This document shows, piece by piece, positions 24,016 to 36,516 of a DNA stretch of 64,000 bases; position 1 is the stretch's first letter, and each line of letters starts with the position of its first letter. The DNA lies in NCBI GenBank assembly GCA_038025085.1, contig CM076148.1, forward strand, positions 20,130,501 through 20,194,500, in the 5' to 3' direction. A model generated the notes under the pieces. That model saw only the letters and a program-made list of their open reading frames with translations, had not been told where the DNA came from and ran no database searches. The position numbers were made by a program, and so were the translations under genes. Origin of the DNA: Tetragonia tetragonoides. Lineage: Eukaryota > Streptophyta > Magnoliopsida > Caryophyllales > Aizoaceae.

Positions 24016-24708
24016 TGTTGGAAATGAAGCCAAACAAGCTTCATGAAGCTTGGTATGCTTCAAAGAAAGTCTTTTAAAAAGCCTTGTTCACAAAACACAT
24101 TGTCCCACATAGGTAGAGAAAGGAAAGAGAAGAGACTTTATATATTGATGTGGACTTTTAGTCTTTGAACTAAGAGTCAAGGGAAGACTCTTCCTCCACA
24201 CGCGCGCGCGCCGCCGCCGCCGGCCGGCCGGCCGGGCCGGGCTCGGGCTCGGGCGAGGGTTGGGTTGGGCTCTTTTTATTCTCGGCTCAATATTTTTGAG
24301 TCCGTTCAGCTTCAGATTCAGTAACCGTTATATCATTACTCTCGTAATAAAATCCCACGATCTCAGCTCACTATTAACTTCTTGATTTCAGTTACTGATT
24401 CTAAGGCTCCTATATAATAACCGAAACCTCCAGCTTTGAGACAGACAACAAAACAGATCCTCTCCTCTTCTCTTCTGTCATCTCTTCTCTCCTGTGCTCT
24501 TCTCTTTACTTGGCAGTTGCTCAGTTTACTCTCAAAGCCATTGCACCGTAGTACACCGGAGCATTGGCTGCCGTGTATCCCTGGAGGTCAGTTGCCGAAA
24601 TTCCCTAGTGTACGTGTGGGGGCAAATTCGACTTTAGGGCAGTGATTCATCACGCCATGGCCATTGTTACAGATAAGTTGTTCCGTTTCTAGCTTTGATA
24701 TTTTAACA
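24016..24708 (+). repeat. 3' LTR of the copia element
   Basis: 693 bp, without the internal duplication seen in the 5' LTR, and carrying the same AATTCGACTTTAG segment. It ends TTTTAACA and is followed by the target duplication CCATG. Confidence 0.95.
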
Positions 24709-24713
24709 CCATG

Positions 24714-24791
24714 TACATCACTATTTCCCCTCTCGTTTATATGAGTTCTACTAAGATAAAGTATCACCATATGCAAATAGTTGAACTATAA
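24714..24791 (+). pseudogene. Ankyrin/PGG pseudogene, 3' piece
   Basis: Reading on from the codon split by the copia insertion (the ATG in the duplicated CCATG) gives MYITISPLVYMSS and then a TAA stop at 24789-24791. The first residues continue the second membrane segment. After that the similarity fades, so the real C-terminus may be missing or lie beyond an unrecognised intron. Confidence 0.55.
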
Positions 24792-25899
24792 ACATGCACA
24801 AAAGCAGGTCAGAATCCTCAACTCTAGGATTAGGTTCAAACATGATCATTTTTCCATCGAAAGTGTGCAAGATTCGACCTTAACTAACTCACCTATAAGC
24901 GTCCACACTGAGTACCTTAATTCTTCATATGGTTAAACTGTACAAAAATCTAATTTAAAATTCAAGCAAACCAAAACACAATGCAATTGAGCTGTCTTCT
25001 TACCTAGTCACCTAAAAGTCAATTCTATTTACTTTCCTCTAATTAGCACTACGCAACCTGACCTAAGCAAATATAAAGTCTAAAAACATAGCATACTCGT
25101 CGTTGAAAGCCATAATGACAGATCCGAATTTTAGCTCACAAAATTCAGTTCAAGAACATAATCTGTTTCAGCAAGTAATTTCTATCTTAGCCAAGTTCTC
25201 ACTATCTCTTACACTTAAGTTGCAGCTCTTTTTCTAGCGAGCCAAACCACAGTTCAACCAGCAAAAATGAGGTTTAAATGCAGATTAGAAAACAACAGGT
25301 TTGTATAAGTTCAATAATTGAAACTAAGTTCTCTTCAATGCTCTTTACTCCTATAGGTCTGACCTTGATTCCTATCATCTAAGCTCACTAAAATCAGAAG
25401 AACATGCTGGTAATGTTGGTTAACAATTCCACAACAGCAACATCTCTTAAAATTATCAATAAAGCATCGAGAAAACAAAGCTGCATCGCAGATATATTGC
25501 AGGTTCAAATCAACTTTTAATCTATGGAATCATGACATTCAGGTTTTCACCTAAATTGATATCTAAAACCATCAACCTCTATTTAACATGCTAATAGTAG
25601 GTTTGGGGGGAGGGTTTTTTGTGGTAAAATGACACACAAAATAATTAGGAAATAAAACTAAACTAATAATATCACTTCTTCGTTACATATTATAATATCA
25701 TCAAATTACATGGTTAACCTCCCCAAATATGTTTCATTGAAAGAGGGATGTGCTGAAGAATACATGAATTAGGAAAAGAGAGGAATAGAGATACCTAGCA
25801 ATTGGGTATTGTAGGATATCAAAATTCTGTTTGTAAATCTCTAAATATCTATGCTCTTCCTAAATACTGTTTGTATATCTCTAAATATCTATGCTCTGT
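24792..25899. other. Non-coding interval with a short local duplication
   Basis: No gene recognised. At 25829-25905 a block of about 45 bp containing 'atctctaaatatctatgctc' is present twice in tandem, just before an LTR segment begins. Confidence 0.55.
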
Positions 25900-26405
25900 C
25901 GTTGTGCTGCTCAACTTGTCAATCAAATGCATGTTCAAAATATGGGTAAATAATAAATGTCGTGATGCTTGTGATCAACCAATTAATAGTCTAATCTAGG
26001 TTGTTAATCGGATTTGCGTGGGAATTAAGCCATCAAATTAATTTTCCAAACTTGAGTTAGTAGAGACCATTATTTTAAACGTGCGAGTTGGGTACCTAAC
26101 ACCTTCCCAATTCGTACCTTCGCCCCCGAACCCCTATTCTTGGGTACTCATATGTTCTATATGAGCGGGAGTCTTTCTAAAAACATGATTAGTTCAAATT
26201 TTTCAGCTACGAGGCCGTCCCTTCGGTTTGTCCTTTTCGATAAAGCGGTAGTAGCAGAATTTCGGGTCCTTTCATGGTTTTTCTTCAATTCAAGTCTTTC
26301 AAATGTTTTTCTAACTCAACGGTTCCTGGAACTTATCTAATCCCTTTTCAAATACAAATATTCTAAAAGGATCGCATGATAGCGCGGTTTTTCAGGGTCC
26401 TTACA
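25900..26405 (+). mobile_element. LTR 3' segment, same family as 1-500
   Basis: Collinear with 1-500 over about 500 bp (for example 'aaccaattaatagtctaatc', 'atatgagcgggagtctttct'), ending GGTCCTTACA. A possible LTR start is TGTAGGATATC at 25810, but no matching target duplication was found. The sequence to the right could be its internal region. Confidence 0.6.
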
Positions 26406-27886
26406 GTGACAGTGATGGGCTATGAGTGTATGACGTGATGATCATTTGGAATTTGGTGGTATCTTGGGTGTAGGTTACAAGCGGACCAATCTGTCAGACG
26501 ATCGAGCCCGACTCTTGGCACCGTAATTCTTCCTCGAACCACAATTCTTAAGATAAGTTTCAACTTAAAAGAACGCCCAAGAAAGGAATTCAAAAGCAAA
26601 GATAGCCCCTAAGGTGAATGAACCTATAGACGCCTATATAAACTTACTACATCATTTCGACAATGCGATGACAACTCTATGACAATTCTGTGAAGGGTGC
26701 ATGAATGATTGACCTTGATTTATGACAACAGATGCCACTAGAATGACTCCTAGATGATACTTCTTAAAATGACTCATAGATGACTCTTCTACACTTTTGG
26801 TACATGGGACGTAGTGAAAACATGGCGACATAAATGAATGCATGACCTTAAACTTTTGTACTAGTACAAATACAAAATGATGACTATGCATGCATGAAGA
26901 CTAGTTGTGAATCCTAGTATGAAACATCTACCATGTACAATATAAATGACTAGAAAATAAAACAGAAAAAGAAAAAATAATCTAAGCGTGAATGCCCAAA
27001 ATTACTTCCCTTCACATTAAGTGGAAAAAGAAATAAATGGAACCGATGGACGATGATTAAATTTAAAATAACTAATGGATTTGCATTTGATTTTTGGGCT
27101 ATCGTTTTTTTTTAAACTCAAACGAAAGAAAATACAAAAATGAAGTCGGCGATTTTTTCTTTCAATAATTTTTGTCTCACATTTTTTTTGGTCGATCAAA
27201 TATTAAAAAAAAAAAAAAAAAAAAAAATGAACACGGGAAGGGGCGGGAAAAATAAAAAGATTCAAGACCAGAATTTTTTTTTTTTTTACCATAAACTCCC
27301 CAATTTTTTCCCATGATTTTGACGCTATATAAAATTATATCCATCGAGAAAACGAGTAGTCATTGAAAATTGATTTCTCGTACTATTTATTGGGCATCTA
27401 GGAATTACCTAAAAATAAAAGAAAAAGACATTGGCACCTAGATACAAGTTGACACGTAGACACAACATTCATCAGTCAGGCAAGCATTTGGACGACATAG
27501 TTACAAGTGAACATGCAATCAGATGGGCATTACAAATACATGCACAACAAGCAAGCATATGCATAATGTGGCTAGTACACTTTTGGCTTCTGTGAGGTAA
27601 ACACGACAGAATAAAATCTCCACCTGACGTATGGTCGGCTTATAAATTGTAATCAGTTACACCAAACATGACCTAGTGAGGCATCACGAGTGAGGAAATG
27701 ATGATAAAAACAAGGCATTGCTTTCAACATTTTACACAGGAGAGTTGGTTCTATTATTAAACTTAATATGAGAATTTTTTGGAATAACTGGGAGCACCAT
27801 CATGATAGTTGTATGTCTCCTTTAGAACATACTAACCGCCCACACGAGTTGCATCTGTTACTTCCTCGAGGTAGATATGTGTAGAA
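26406..27886. other. Non-coding, possibly internal retroelement sequence
   Basis: No open frame with recognisable similarity. There are poly-A and poly-T tracts at about 27208-27230 and 27275-27288. It directly follows an LTR end, so part may be the untranslated internal region of that element. Confidence 0.4.
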
Positions 27887-28140
27887 CACTACACCAAAAA
27901 TGCTTAAAGACAACGGCAAAAAATGCTTACAACAGCAGTTAAAATCGTTGTTGTCGCGACTGTAGTTGTATGTCATAGTAAACAACACTAGTTCCGCTCT
28001 CACTCCTGTTGTATCGACATACAACAGCGGCTCCACCCTACCCGCTGTTGTAGGGGGATAGAAATTTGAAAACAATTTTTACTTGATTTAAGACAGCGGT
28101 TGTTGACTGAAGATTGTCAATAAAAGACGTCGCTAACTAA
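27887..28140 (+). mobile_element. CACTA (En/Spm) transposon end
   Basis: CACTACACCAAAAATGC at 27887 is a typical CACTA terminal sequence. It is followed by sub-terminal repeats of the acaacagc/gctgttgt type (27930-28100: acaacagc, gttgttgt, caacagcggc, gctgttgtag) in both orientations, another feature of this superfamily. The opposite end (TAGTG) was not found, so the right border and any transposase remain undefined. Confidence 0.75.
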
Positions 28141-29186
28141 CAAACTCATTTTATAAGAAGTATATAACACCAATCTCAATACAAATAAAGTGGTAAGAGT
28201 ATGTTAACAAATTGATTATAAAAATGTAAGTTTCAAGTCTAGTTAGCATGGACAATATACAACTAATTATATATATACCCACTCGCTCATACTTCTCTAT
28301 GCTTGATACGAAGTGTATTTGAGAGATTGACGGCAAATCCAGTTCCGTACATATTAGTAGGTCATTGTTATTGTGCCTCCGCTTCAAGATTCCTTATAAC
28401 TTTAGACCATTGGCTTCGACAACTCTGAAACAAACACATCGTCATGAGCTGTGAGATAAAATTAAAGAAAATCAGCTTTTTCTGTCAATCGTATGAGCTA
28501 TGAGATAATAAAGAGCTAGAAAATGATTTTTATCCTTTAATCACAATAGCTTGTAGCCCACAACTTTATAGACTTATATTAATATGATACTGATAGTTTG
28601 AAAAGCGTTAAAATCCAAAGACGGAACTTGATTATAGGCAAAGTGGTAGATTGCAGATCTAGCAATCAGAAAAGAACATCATTCAAACAGAATTACAAAA
28701 TAAGCACAAGCATACCAAAATAAAAAGAAAAAGAACGAAAGCCAACAGCAAAGGGATCATGAGACAAGAAGCAACCTCGTTTAAGGACTTGGTCAGATTG
28801 GAGAGTTATTGGTATAGAAGAATAAATTAATCTAATTCATCATTGTCGTTGGAGAGTTGGTGAATCAGATGAGCGACCTCCCGTCATTTTCGATTAACAA
28901 TAAAATCTAAAACAAGCAAAAACATGACGGCTATGATTATTTAGCTTAAGAGACATTCTGTTAGACTGCAATCTTTTCCAAAAAATTTAGAGAACACAAG
29001 AAAAAAGGAGGGGCAATTAGAACCCTAGAAGGCCCTGAAAAATAATTTCATTTTGAAAAAAATAGGACTATTGGAGAGTTTGGGATGTATGGGACCTTTT
29101 CCCTCACAAGCATTTCGTTCACATGATGAAATTTATAATTAACAACAATCGACCTTCAAAATCCTTGACATAACTAACACACATTA
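28141..29186. other. Non-coding interval right of the CACTA end
   Basis: May be interior of the CACTA element. No transposase-like frame is visible on either strand. Confidence 0.4.
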
Positions 29187-30995
29187 TGTAACACACCCGA
29201 ATTTACACGATATCCTGGGAGCTATCGACATAGTTGTGCACGACTCGACACCACTAAACCGTCACAAACCCAAGGGCGCTACTGCAACATTTATCACTAA
29301 GGAGTAAATGCTAAGTAGAAAGAAAGTCTAGGCATCAGAGGAGCTTACTAAGGAAACTAAAACAATCTAAAAACAGTTAATATCAGAGTTGTCTATAATA
29401 GTGAGCTAAAACCATTAAACCAGTTTATTACAACTTGCCTTCAAAGGGCACAAACCAAAAATCCCAAAAAACCAAACTGAACATGAGAGTTCTAAAAACT
29501 GACGCCAACTCTAGTTTCCAAGATGTATGTCCTCACTCGACTAAACCTGCACGTTGGTTTACGTGACGGAAACAAAATACAGAAGAAAAGAAAAGAAACA
29601 AAAGAGAAACAAAAATCAGATAAACTGAATAAACGTCATCCGTACCCACTAAAAACATTTCGCAAATCTTACCTGAGGTTTTAGAAGAATCATTGAAATT
29701 CATTTGCATACGCACATAAGCATATAATCAAGCATACGCCAAACGACAATCTTTTACATGCAATTCTTGTATAGTGATCACACCAAATATGACATAGACA
29801 ATCCGTTTTGATTAGAGAGATGTAAGAGAGATAATAGAACAACGATTACCCATATTGTTCATCAAAAATCACGCCATGGACTTAATGACTCTAGTGTGCA
29901 CACTACTTCTAGTATAATAAGCGAGTCTAGATGACTTAATAAATTGGGGAAGATCCGTCCCAGAAACACTATATGTTGTCCATAAGTAACTTGGTAATCA
30001 CGCATCCCTTGAACTACACCATTAGGTGTAATCCTAATTTCTTGAATACTCCTAGGTATCCGTTAGGAGTCTTACTCTCATTTAATTTAATTCACATAAT
30101 TTGCATTGGTTGACATAGTGGTATTACGGGACCACGACTTACTAATTCATTTCATACTCTTGACAATGAATAGTAAATAATGACCATGATGATAATTTAA
30201 TACGATGAGAATTAAACATGCTCTAATTCAATGACGATAATTCAACAAAGATGACATGTAATTTCTAGCACAATTTCGGCAACACTTTGGTAGGGTAATA
30301 TGATATCCAAAAATCACAAATCATCCAAATACATCTAACGATGAATATATAGGTGCTCACTATTACTGAATAATACCCATACCAATTAGCAAGTATTAAA
30401 TAACATATTAATACTAATAATTCGCCATTCAACAATTGTCCAAATACCAACATATGAATTAATTAATTCTCGAGACATGATAATATCGACATGCTCATTA
30501 TACTTCATAATTACAGCAGTAAACGTGCTTAATAAATCTCATAATAACGACGATATAATTTAATCATGCTTTGCATATTAAATTCACCACAATTTCCCAA
30601 TTAGCACATAACACATCAAAATATTTTTGATGGAGCTTTGGAAGAAGGTAGGCATGAGCACTTACCACTAAAACGCTAACAAATAGTACGTAAGCTCCAC
30701 GTACAAAGATTATCACGCTTGCTTATTAGGCCCTAATGAAAAACAATTACCGAATCAGTATTTATTAAATACAAAAATCCATACAGTAACGAGATATTAA
30801 CCTGATATTTTTTTTTTTAAATTCTTTGATTTACTCCAACAAATCTAGGCTTTTGAAAATTCGAATTCGGGTTCCAAACAAGTGCAGAAAAATTAAAATA
30901 AGAAATTAAAATATGCTGAAAGTACAAAAAAAAAATCTGCACGAAAAATCCGAAAATGCAAAACACAAAAACCATATCCGTGGTCCACACGCCTC
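29187..30995 (-). repeat. Truncated 3' LTR of the gypsy element
   Basis: Starts TGTAACACACCCG (plus strand) and is collinear with 38268-38642 plus 45919-47330 and with 54208-56000. Similarity stops at 'gtggtccacacgcctcca', and the sequence passes directly into integrase coding sequence. The U3 part of the LTR and the end of pol have therefore been deleted. Confidence 0.85.
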
Positions 30996-31562
30996 CACAA
31001 ACAGGCAATCTACACTTTTTACCATACAATGCTTCATATGGTGCTCGATCAATGCTTGAGTGATAGCTATTGTTGTAAGAAAACTCAATCAACGGAATGT
31101 GTGTATCCCATGAGCCTTGCTACTCTAGAGCACACGCTCGTAGCATATCCTCCAAAGTCTGAATCGTCCTTTCCGTCTGACCATCAGTCGCAGGATGAAA
31201 AGCAGTACTAAACTTCAATATGCTTACAAAAGATTCTTGCAATTTTTGCCAAAAATGAGAAAGAAATCTTGAGTCTCTATCTGAAACGATATTTTCAGGG
31301 ACACCATGAATTCTCATGACTTCCTTGACATAAGCGTCAGCTAGCTTCTCCATTTCCCAAAGGTCATTCATTGGGATAAATCTCGCAACCTTTGTCAAAC
31401 GATCTACAACGACCCACATGGCGTTGTTCTTCTTCTGTGTTAAAGGTAAACCTATGACAAAATCCACAGAAATCGAATTCCATTTCCAAGTAGGAACTTC
31501 AAGCGATTGTATCATTCCACCAGGTCTCTTGTGTTCGATCTTGACCTTATGGCACGTCAGAC
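30996..31562 (-). pseudogene. Gypsy integrase fragment
   Basis: The minus-strand translation has the end of the integrase zinc-finger region (CLTCHKVKIEHKRPGG) and then the catalytic core with WISVDFVIGLP-like SVDFVIGLPL, VVVDRLTKVARFIP, SDRDSRFLSHFWQ, STAFHPATDGQTERTIQ and [11 protein letters not shown]. Asp, Asp and Glu of the DDE triad are visible. One in-frame TAG lies at about 31121. The N-terminus is removed by the inserted LTR at 31563 and the C-terminus by the junction with the LTR at 30995. Confidence 0.92.
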
Positions 31563-32094
31563 AAGGCCATAATAACATTAATTATTATTATGGGAATTTT
31601 GTGATTTATATTTATCAAATTGAGGGATTTAATTAAATTGTTTTATCCATGAATAAGGTTTATTCATATTGTTTTAATTAGTTTTAATTAGCATTTAAAT
31701 CAGAAAATTATTCCTAAACCTAGTGGGATTGACTTTGGTTGACTGGATACCTATATAAGCAAAAAAGATGAGCAATTTCATCAGTTTACAAAACTGAACC
31801 AAACACTCACTTCTCTCTCCTCCCTCACGGCTCTCTCTCTCTTTCTCTCTCCACTCAATCGCTCTCTCTCTCCTCTTGCTGTCGCCGGCCACCAGGCCAA
31901 CCACCGACCTTCCCTCCCCTCGCCGGTAACCTCCCTTTCTATCTCTCTTTCCTTTCTCTCTATTTCTCTCTTTCTCCCTCGCGATAACTCTCTCTCTCTC
32001 GCCTCATTTTTGCTCGCCGGCGGCCTGGCGTCACTGCCGCCGTCTGGCCGAGCGGTTGACCGAGGTGGGCTGGCCCACCGGTCGTTCCCCCGCC

Positions 32095-32157
<63 letters not shown>

Positions 32158-33999
32158 CCTCCTTGCGCTCGTTTTCTCTCTCTTCTCCGTGGCTCCGGCG
32201 AGCCACCGATGCCACCACCGACCAAGGTTGGTCAGTGGGTGGTGATGGTACTGATGGGTTCGACCATTAGTCCCCTTGTGGGTGACCGTGGTCGAGACTT
32301 GCACAATAAGTTAAGTGTTCGAATTGTATTTTCGTTTTTAATTATTTTTGAATTATCAGTATTTTTCAATTATTATTTTTATTTTTCTGCACTCGGTTAG
32401 AACCCGAATCCGGATTTTCGAAAGCCTAGATTGATTGAAATTAATCAAGAAATTTAAATAAAATATTAGATTAATATTTCGCTACTGCTTAAATTTTCGT
32501 ATTTATTAATTATGTCTCGATAATTGAATTTAATTAGGACCTAACGGACAAGCGTGATCGGGTCGTGATTTGGAAGCTTACATACTGCTAAGTGAGCGTT
32601 TGTTAGGTAAGAGATTGTGCCTACCTCTTTCCAAAACCAATAAAAAGGTTTTGACTTGCTATATGCTAATTGCCTAATTGTTGTGAATTTAATATGCGAA
32701 GTATGATTAATTTATATCATCGATATTATAAATTATAATAAGCATGTTGAGTTTATGAAGTTTCTTTAATTAATTAGCTCATATGCTAATTATTGAATAA
32801 GTTATGTGATGGAGATTTTTAATATTATTATGATATAATATACATGCTAAATGAAATGGGTTATTATTGAGTGCTAATGAGCACCTAATATACTTGTTGG
32901 ATGTATTTGTTGAATGTGAAAATTTGGATATCATGTTTTACTGCCAAAGTGCTGCCGAAATTTCATTAGACATATATGAAGCATGATTATTCTTATTATG
33001 CATAAATGTCATTATAGTCATTATTATTATTCATTGTCATAAGCATGAAATGAAGTAGTGAGTCGTGGTCTCATTGTATCACTAAGTCAATCAATGCAAA
33101 TTATGTGAATCGAATTGTAAATGAGAATAAGACTCCTAATTGATCCCTAGGAGTAGTCGAGCAATCGAGACTATATCTAATTGATGTAGTCTAGGGATGC
33201 GTGATTCCAAAGTTACTTATGGACACCTCGTAGCGTGTTCGGAATGGATCATTCCCCATTGTTTAATTCTCTACGTATCGATTATTATGTTAGAGATAGT
33301 GTGAACTAGAGTAAGTCCATGGCATGTCAATATCAATCGATGAACAGTATGGGTATTCGCTGTTTTATTCGCTCTCTTATTACTCTAATCATGATGGATT
33401 GTCTGTTTGTGTTTGAATGATCACTAAAGCAAGAATTGCATGTAATTGAATATTGAGTATGCGTGTGCTTGATTGTATGACTACTTGTGCATGCAAATAA
33501 ATTTCAATGATTCTCCCAAAACCCAGGTAAGGTTTGCAAAAGTGTTTTTACTGGGTATGGACAATGTTTATTCACTTTATCTGATTTTTGTTTTCTTTTG
33601 TTTCTTCTCTTTTCTTCTGTACCTTGTTTCCGTCAAGGAAACCAAAGTGCAGGTGTTGTTGAGTGAGGACGTGTAGCCTTGGAGATTGATTGTGGTCTTG
33701 TTCTCTAGACTTATTATTTCTTTTGGATTGTGGGTTTTTTAGTTTGTGCCCTAGAAGGCAAAGTTGTAGTAATACTTTAATGGACTTAAGTTCACTTTAT
33801 AGACAACTCTGATATTGATGTTTTAGTTTGTTTAGTTTGCTTCCTTTGATACCTAGCTTTTTTTTCTGCTTAGCATTTATTCCTTAGCAATAAATGTTGC
33901 AATAACAACCCTCGGGTTTGGGACAGTTCAGTGGTGTCGAGTCATGTATAATAACGTCGATAGCTCCCAGAAAATCGTTGCGAATTCGGAGGTGTTCCA
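31563..33999 (+). mobile_element. Solo LTR of the same gypsy family, inverted, inserted in pol
   Basis: Plus-strand LTR. The U3 part begins 'ccataataacattaattatt' (compare 54018). TATA box 'cctatataagc' is at 31751, followed by a CT-rich GC-rich leader, then sequence complementary to 29187-30960. It ends at 33999 in GGAGGTGTTCCA, a decayed GGGGGTGTTACA. The first ~150 bp of U3 are missing, and pol sequence from RNase H to the start of integrase is absent at the junctions. The insertion site therefore also suffered a deletion. Confidence 0.85.
32097..32154. repeat. (CT)n microsatellite in LTR leader
   Basis: About 29 CT units within the CT-rich leader of the plus-strand solo LTR. Ser-Leu and Arg-Glu frames across it are artefacts. 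Confidence 0.95.
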
Positions 34000-34990
34000 G
34001 CTTCACACTTTTCAGACCATACGAACATCGTCGTCTTATTCATCAAGTTTGTCATAGGTTGCGCTATCTTCAAAAATCCTTCCACAAACCTTCTATAGTA
34101 GCTAGCTAATCCAAGAAAACTTCTAACTTCAGTCACGCTCTTCGGTGCAGACCAATCCATCACAGCTCGTATCTTTTCCGGGTCAACAGCAACTCCATTC
34201 TTAGACACCACGTATCCTGAGAAAGAAACAGTTTCTAGCCAAAACTCGCACTTCGACAACTTGGCGTAAAGTTGATGTCGTCGCAAAATCTCCAAAACGG
34301 TTCGTAAGTGTTGCTCGTGCACAGCAGCGTTTTTCTAGTAGACCAAAATATCGTCAATAAAGACAACTACGAACTGATCGAGATAAGGCTGGAACGTACG
34401 GTTCATCAAATCCATAAAATTCCAGGTGCGTTCGTCAAATCAAAAGGCATCACAGTGAATTCGTAGTGTCCATACCTCGTTCTAAATGCGCTCTTTGCAA
34501 TATCAGGCTCGTAATCTTGTTCAACTCACGGTAGTCTATACACAACTTCATACTACCGTCCTTCTTACGTACTAGCAGAACAGGAGCACCACAAGTCGAT
34601 ACACTAGAACGTATGTATCCCTTCTCCAGTAATTTCTCAAGTTGCGTCTTCAGTTCTTTCATCTCAAAAGGGGCCATACGATACGGAGTTTCGGGATCGG
34701 AGCGGAACCTAGAGCTAAGTTAATCGTAAAGTCGATATAGCGTTGCGGAGGCATTACGGGGATCTCGTCTGGAAAGACGTCAGCGTACTCCGAAACAAGT
34801 GGAATAGGTTGCAAAGCTTCAACTTCTCGACTTGTATCCACTACATGACATAGGTAAATCTCTTCACCTTTAGTCATGCACTCCATTGCTTTCATGGTCG
34901 CCACTACCTTCAACTTTGGCTTAACCATGACTCCACTATAGGTGATCCTTCTACCTTTAGGTCCCCTTAACGACACGCGTTGCTCAAACA
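34000..34990 (-). pseudogene. Gypsy reverse transcriptase, deleted and frameshifted
   Basis: Minus-strand pieces show [36 protein letters not shown] (34342-34365), then [19 protein letters not shown] and the connection segment [23 protein letters not shown]. After YRELNKIT a deletion of about 40 codons removes the first catalytic Asp region, and the frame shifts. A stop also follows FIDDILVY. The piece ends at FVWSEKCEA where the inverted LTR is inserted. Confidence 0.92.
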
Positions 34991-35347
34991 CTCGATATTA
35001 GCCCTATACTTGGCTAACCAATCCATACCCAAAATTACATCAAATTTCTTCAACTCCATCTGAACTAAATCCACAGGCAAATCAGAACCAGCTATACTAA
35101 TCGGACACTTTCCATACAACGCTTTACCACTAACATTCGACCCATCTGGCATCGTAATGTTTGCACTATATACAGAACTAGATTCTAAGCCTATCTTGGT
35201 AGCAAATCTCTTAGAAAGAAAAGAATGTGATGCACCGCTATCAAACAAAACAAAAGCAGGTTGAGAGTTAACGAGAAAAGTACCAGCGATCACAGTCGGG
35301 TTTGTCTCAGCTTCGTTGCGGTTCAACACATAAACCCTTCCATTCAC
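34967..35347 (-). pseudogene. Gypsy aspartic protease
   Basis: The frame reads NPTVIAGTFLVNSQPAFVLF DSGASHSFLS with the active-site DSGAS (retroviral-type aspartic protease), and ends GMDWLAKYRANIECL before shifting frame into the RT leader. It lies between gag and RT as expected. Confidence 0.9.
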
Positions 35348-36474
35348 CCCTCTATTGTTGTTGTTGTTCGACGCGGGGTTGGGAGGTGCGGGAGTAGTGC
35401 TTGATTATTCACGGTAGGAGCAACATTATTATTACGGTTGTTATTGTTGTAACCTCCATTTGCACGGTAGTTACCACCATTTTCGCGATTTCCATTTCCA
35501 CCACGATTGTAGTTGTTATCGCGGTTCTGACCATTGTCGTTCTTGCCACGACTATAGCATTCAGAAGCTTTGTGACCAGGCTTGTTTCACTCGTAGCATT
35601 GTAGTACGCCGCCACGATTATTCTTGCCAGGATGCGTCTTGTTGCAGCGAGTACAAGGCGTATTCCTTCTAGCTAAGATCTTAGCTCTATAACTGTTCGA
35701 CTCATGATTCCTGTTTCCGTTGTGGTTTTGATTACCACCTTGGTTGTTGTGATTGTTGTTGGGCCTTGGCCTCTTATCTGCGCCATTCGACTGGGAAGAA
35801 CTTCCTTCGTCACGCTTATGCTTACCAAGCAGCGAATCACGATGCTCCACATCACGTTCCTGGTTCAAGGCCTTCTCGTAAGATCCTTGGAATGTCAGCG
35901 AGTTTCCCATTAGAAAACACTGAATATCCCACTTCAAACCATCTTTGAATGTTTCGACACGCTCATCTTCGATTGTCACCAAGATAGGTGCAAACGCAGC
36001 AAGCTCGTTGAATTTCATTGCGTACTCAGCCACAGATAGCTTTCCTTGGTAATTATTCTCAAATTCTCGTTGCTTCTGACGATGAATAGGTCTATGATAG
36101 AATCTCTCACGAATAGACTCCTGAAATTCGTTCCATCCGTAATTTTCAATGGCGAGCAATTCAATGCCCACGTCGCTCCATTACTTATTCGCTTCAACCT
36201 GAACGTAACAGGTAGCGGTGTTGACCTTCATGTTATTGGGCCGACTAGTCGCCCTAAACAGTTTCTCAAACTCGATAATCCAATTTTCTAACTTGGTGGG
36301 CTCAGAGCCACTTTCAAACGTCGGAGGTTTGAGTGCATCGAAATCTTTAAAGTTGCGCGTTTCAGGGTTTTGTGCATTGTGGTCTTTTTCCTGGCGCTCC
36401 AGTTGGCGCGTAATGTGCTCCACCACATTGATGAGACCTACTTCTAATCTCGCAATTCGGTCGTTGGTTGCCAT
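35348..36474 (-). pseudogene. Gypsy Gag, broken in several places
   Basis: The likely start is ATG at 36474 (MATNDRIARLEVGL). The capsid-like region follows (ALKPPTFESGSEPTKLENWI, NEFQESIRERFYHRPIHRQK, QGKLSVAEYAMKFNELAAFAP). Then come a basic Asn/Gly-rich tail and a zinc knuckle in which the second Cys codon is TGA (CYE-stop-NKPGHKASEC, about 35589). There is also a TAA stop at 36181-36183. The Asn/Gly-rich linker before protease is low complexity. Confidence 0.9.
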
Positions 36475-36516
36475 TATAACAATCTGAGACATAAAAGAGC
36501 AATGGTTGATCACCAT

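Larger units (their letters stand above)
18593..24708 (+). mobile_element. Near-intact Ty1/copia retrotransposon
   Basis: 6116 bp, with LTRs 18593-19362 and 24016-24708 (TGTTGG...TTTAACA) and a perfect target duplication CCATG (18588-18592, 24709-24713). The order gag-PR-IN-RT-RNaseH defines copia. The last ~410 bp of the two LTRs show about six substitutions by eye, so insertion is fairly recent. The leader is extremely short, with only 28 nt between LTR and gag ATG, and no initiator tRNA-Met site is present. The polyprotein frame is broken by a single stop. It inserted into the ankyrin pseudogene. Confidence 0.97.

Noticed and set aside
18593..24708. Classical Tf1-type self-priming from the RNA 5' end
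   Set aside because: The complementary segment lies about 180 nt downstream of the likely start implied by TATATAATA at about 19064, not at the extreme 5' end; I therefore propose internal priming or a hairpin only.
24792..25800. Further exons of the ankyrin gene
   Set aside because: No translation in any frame continues the family after the TAA at 24789-24791.
31781..32400. Ser-Leu and Arg-Glu rich frames over CT/GA tracts (also 55909-56475, 58081-58515)
   Set aside because: Low-complexity translations of LTR leaders, open in several frames and on both strands, with no conserved domain.
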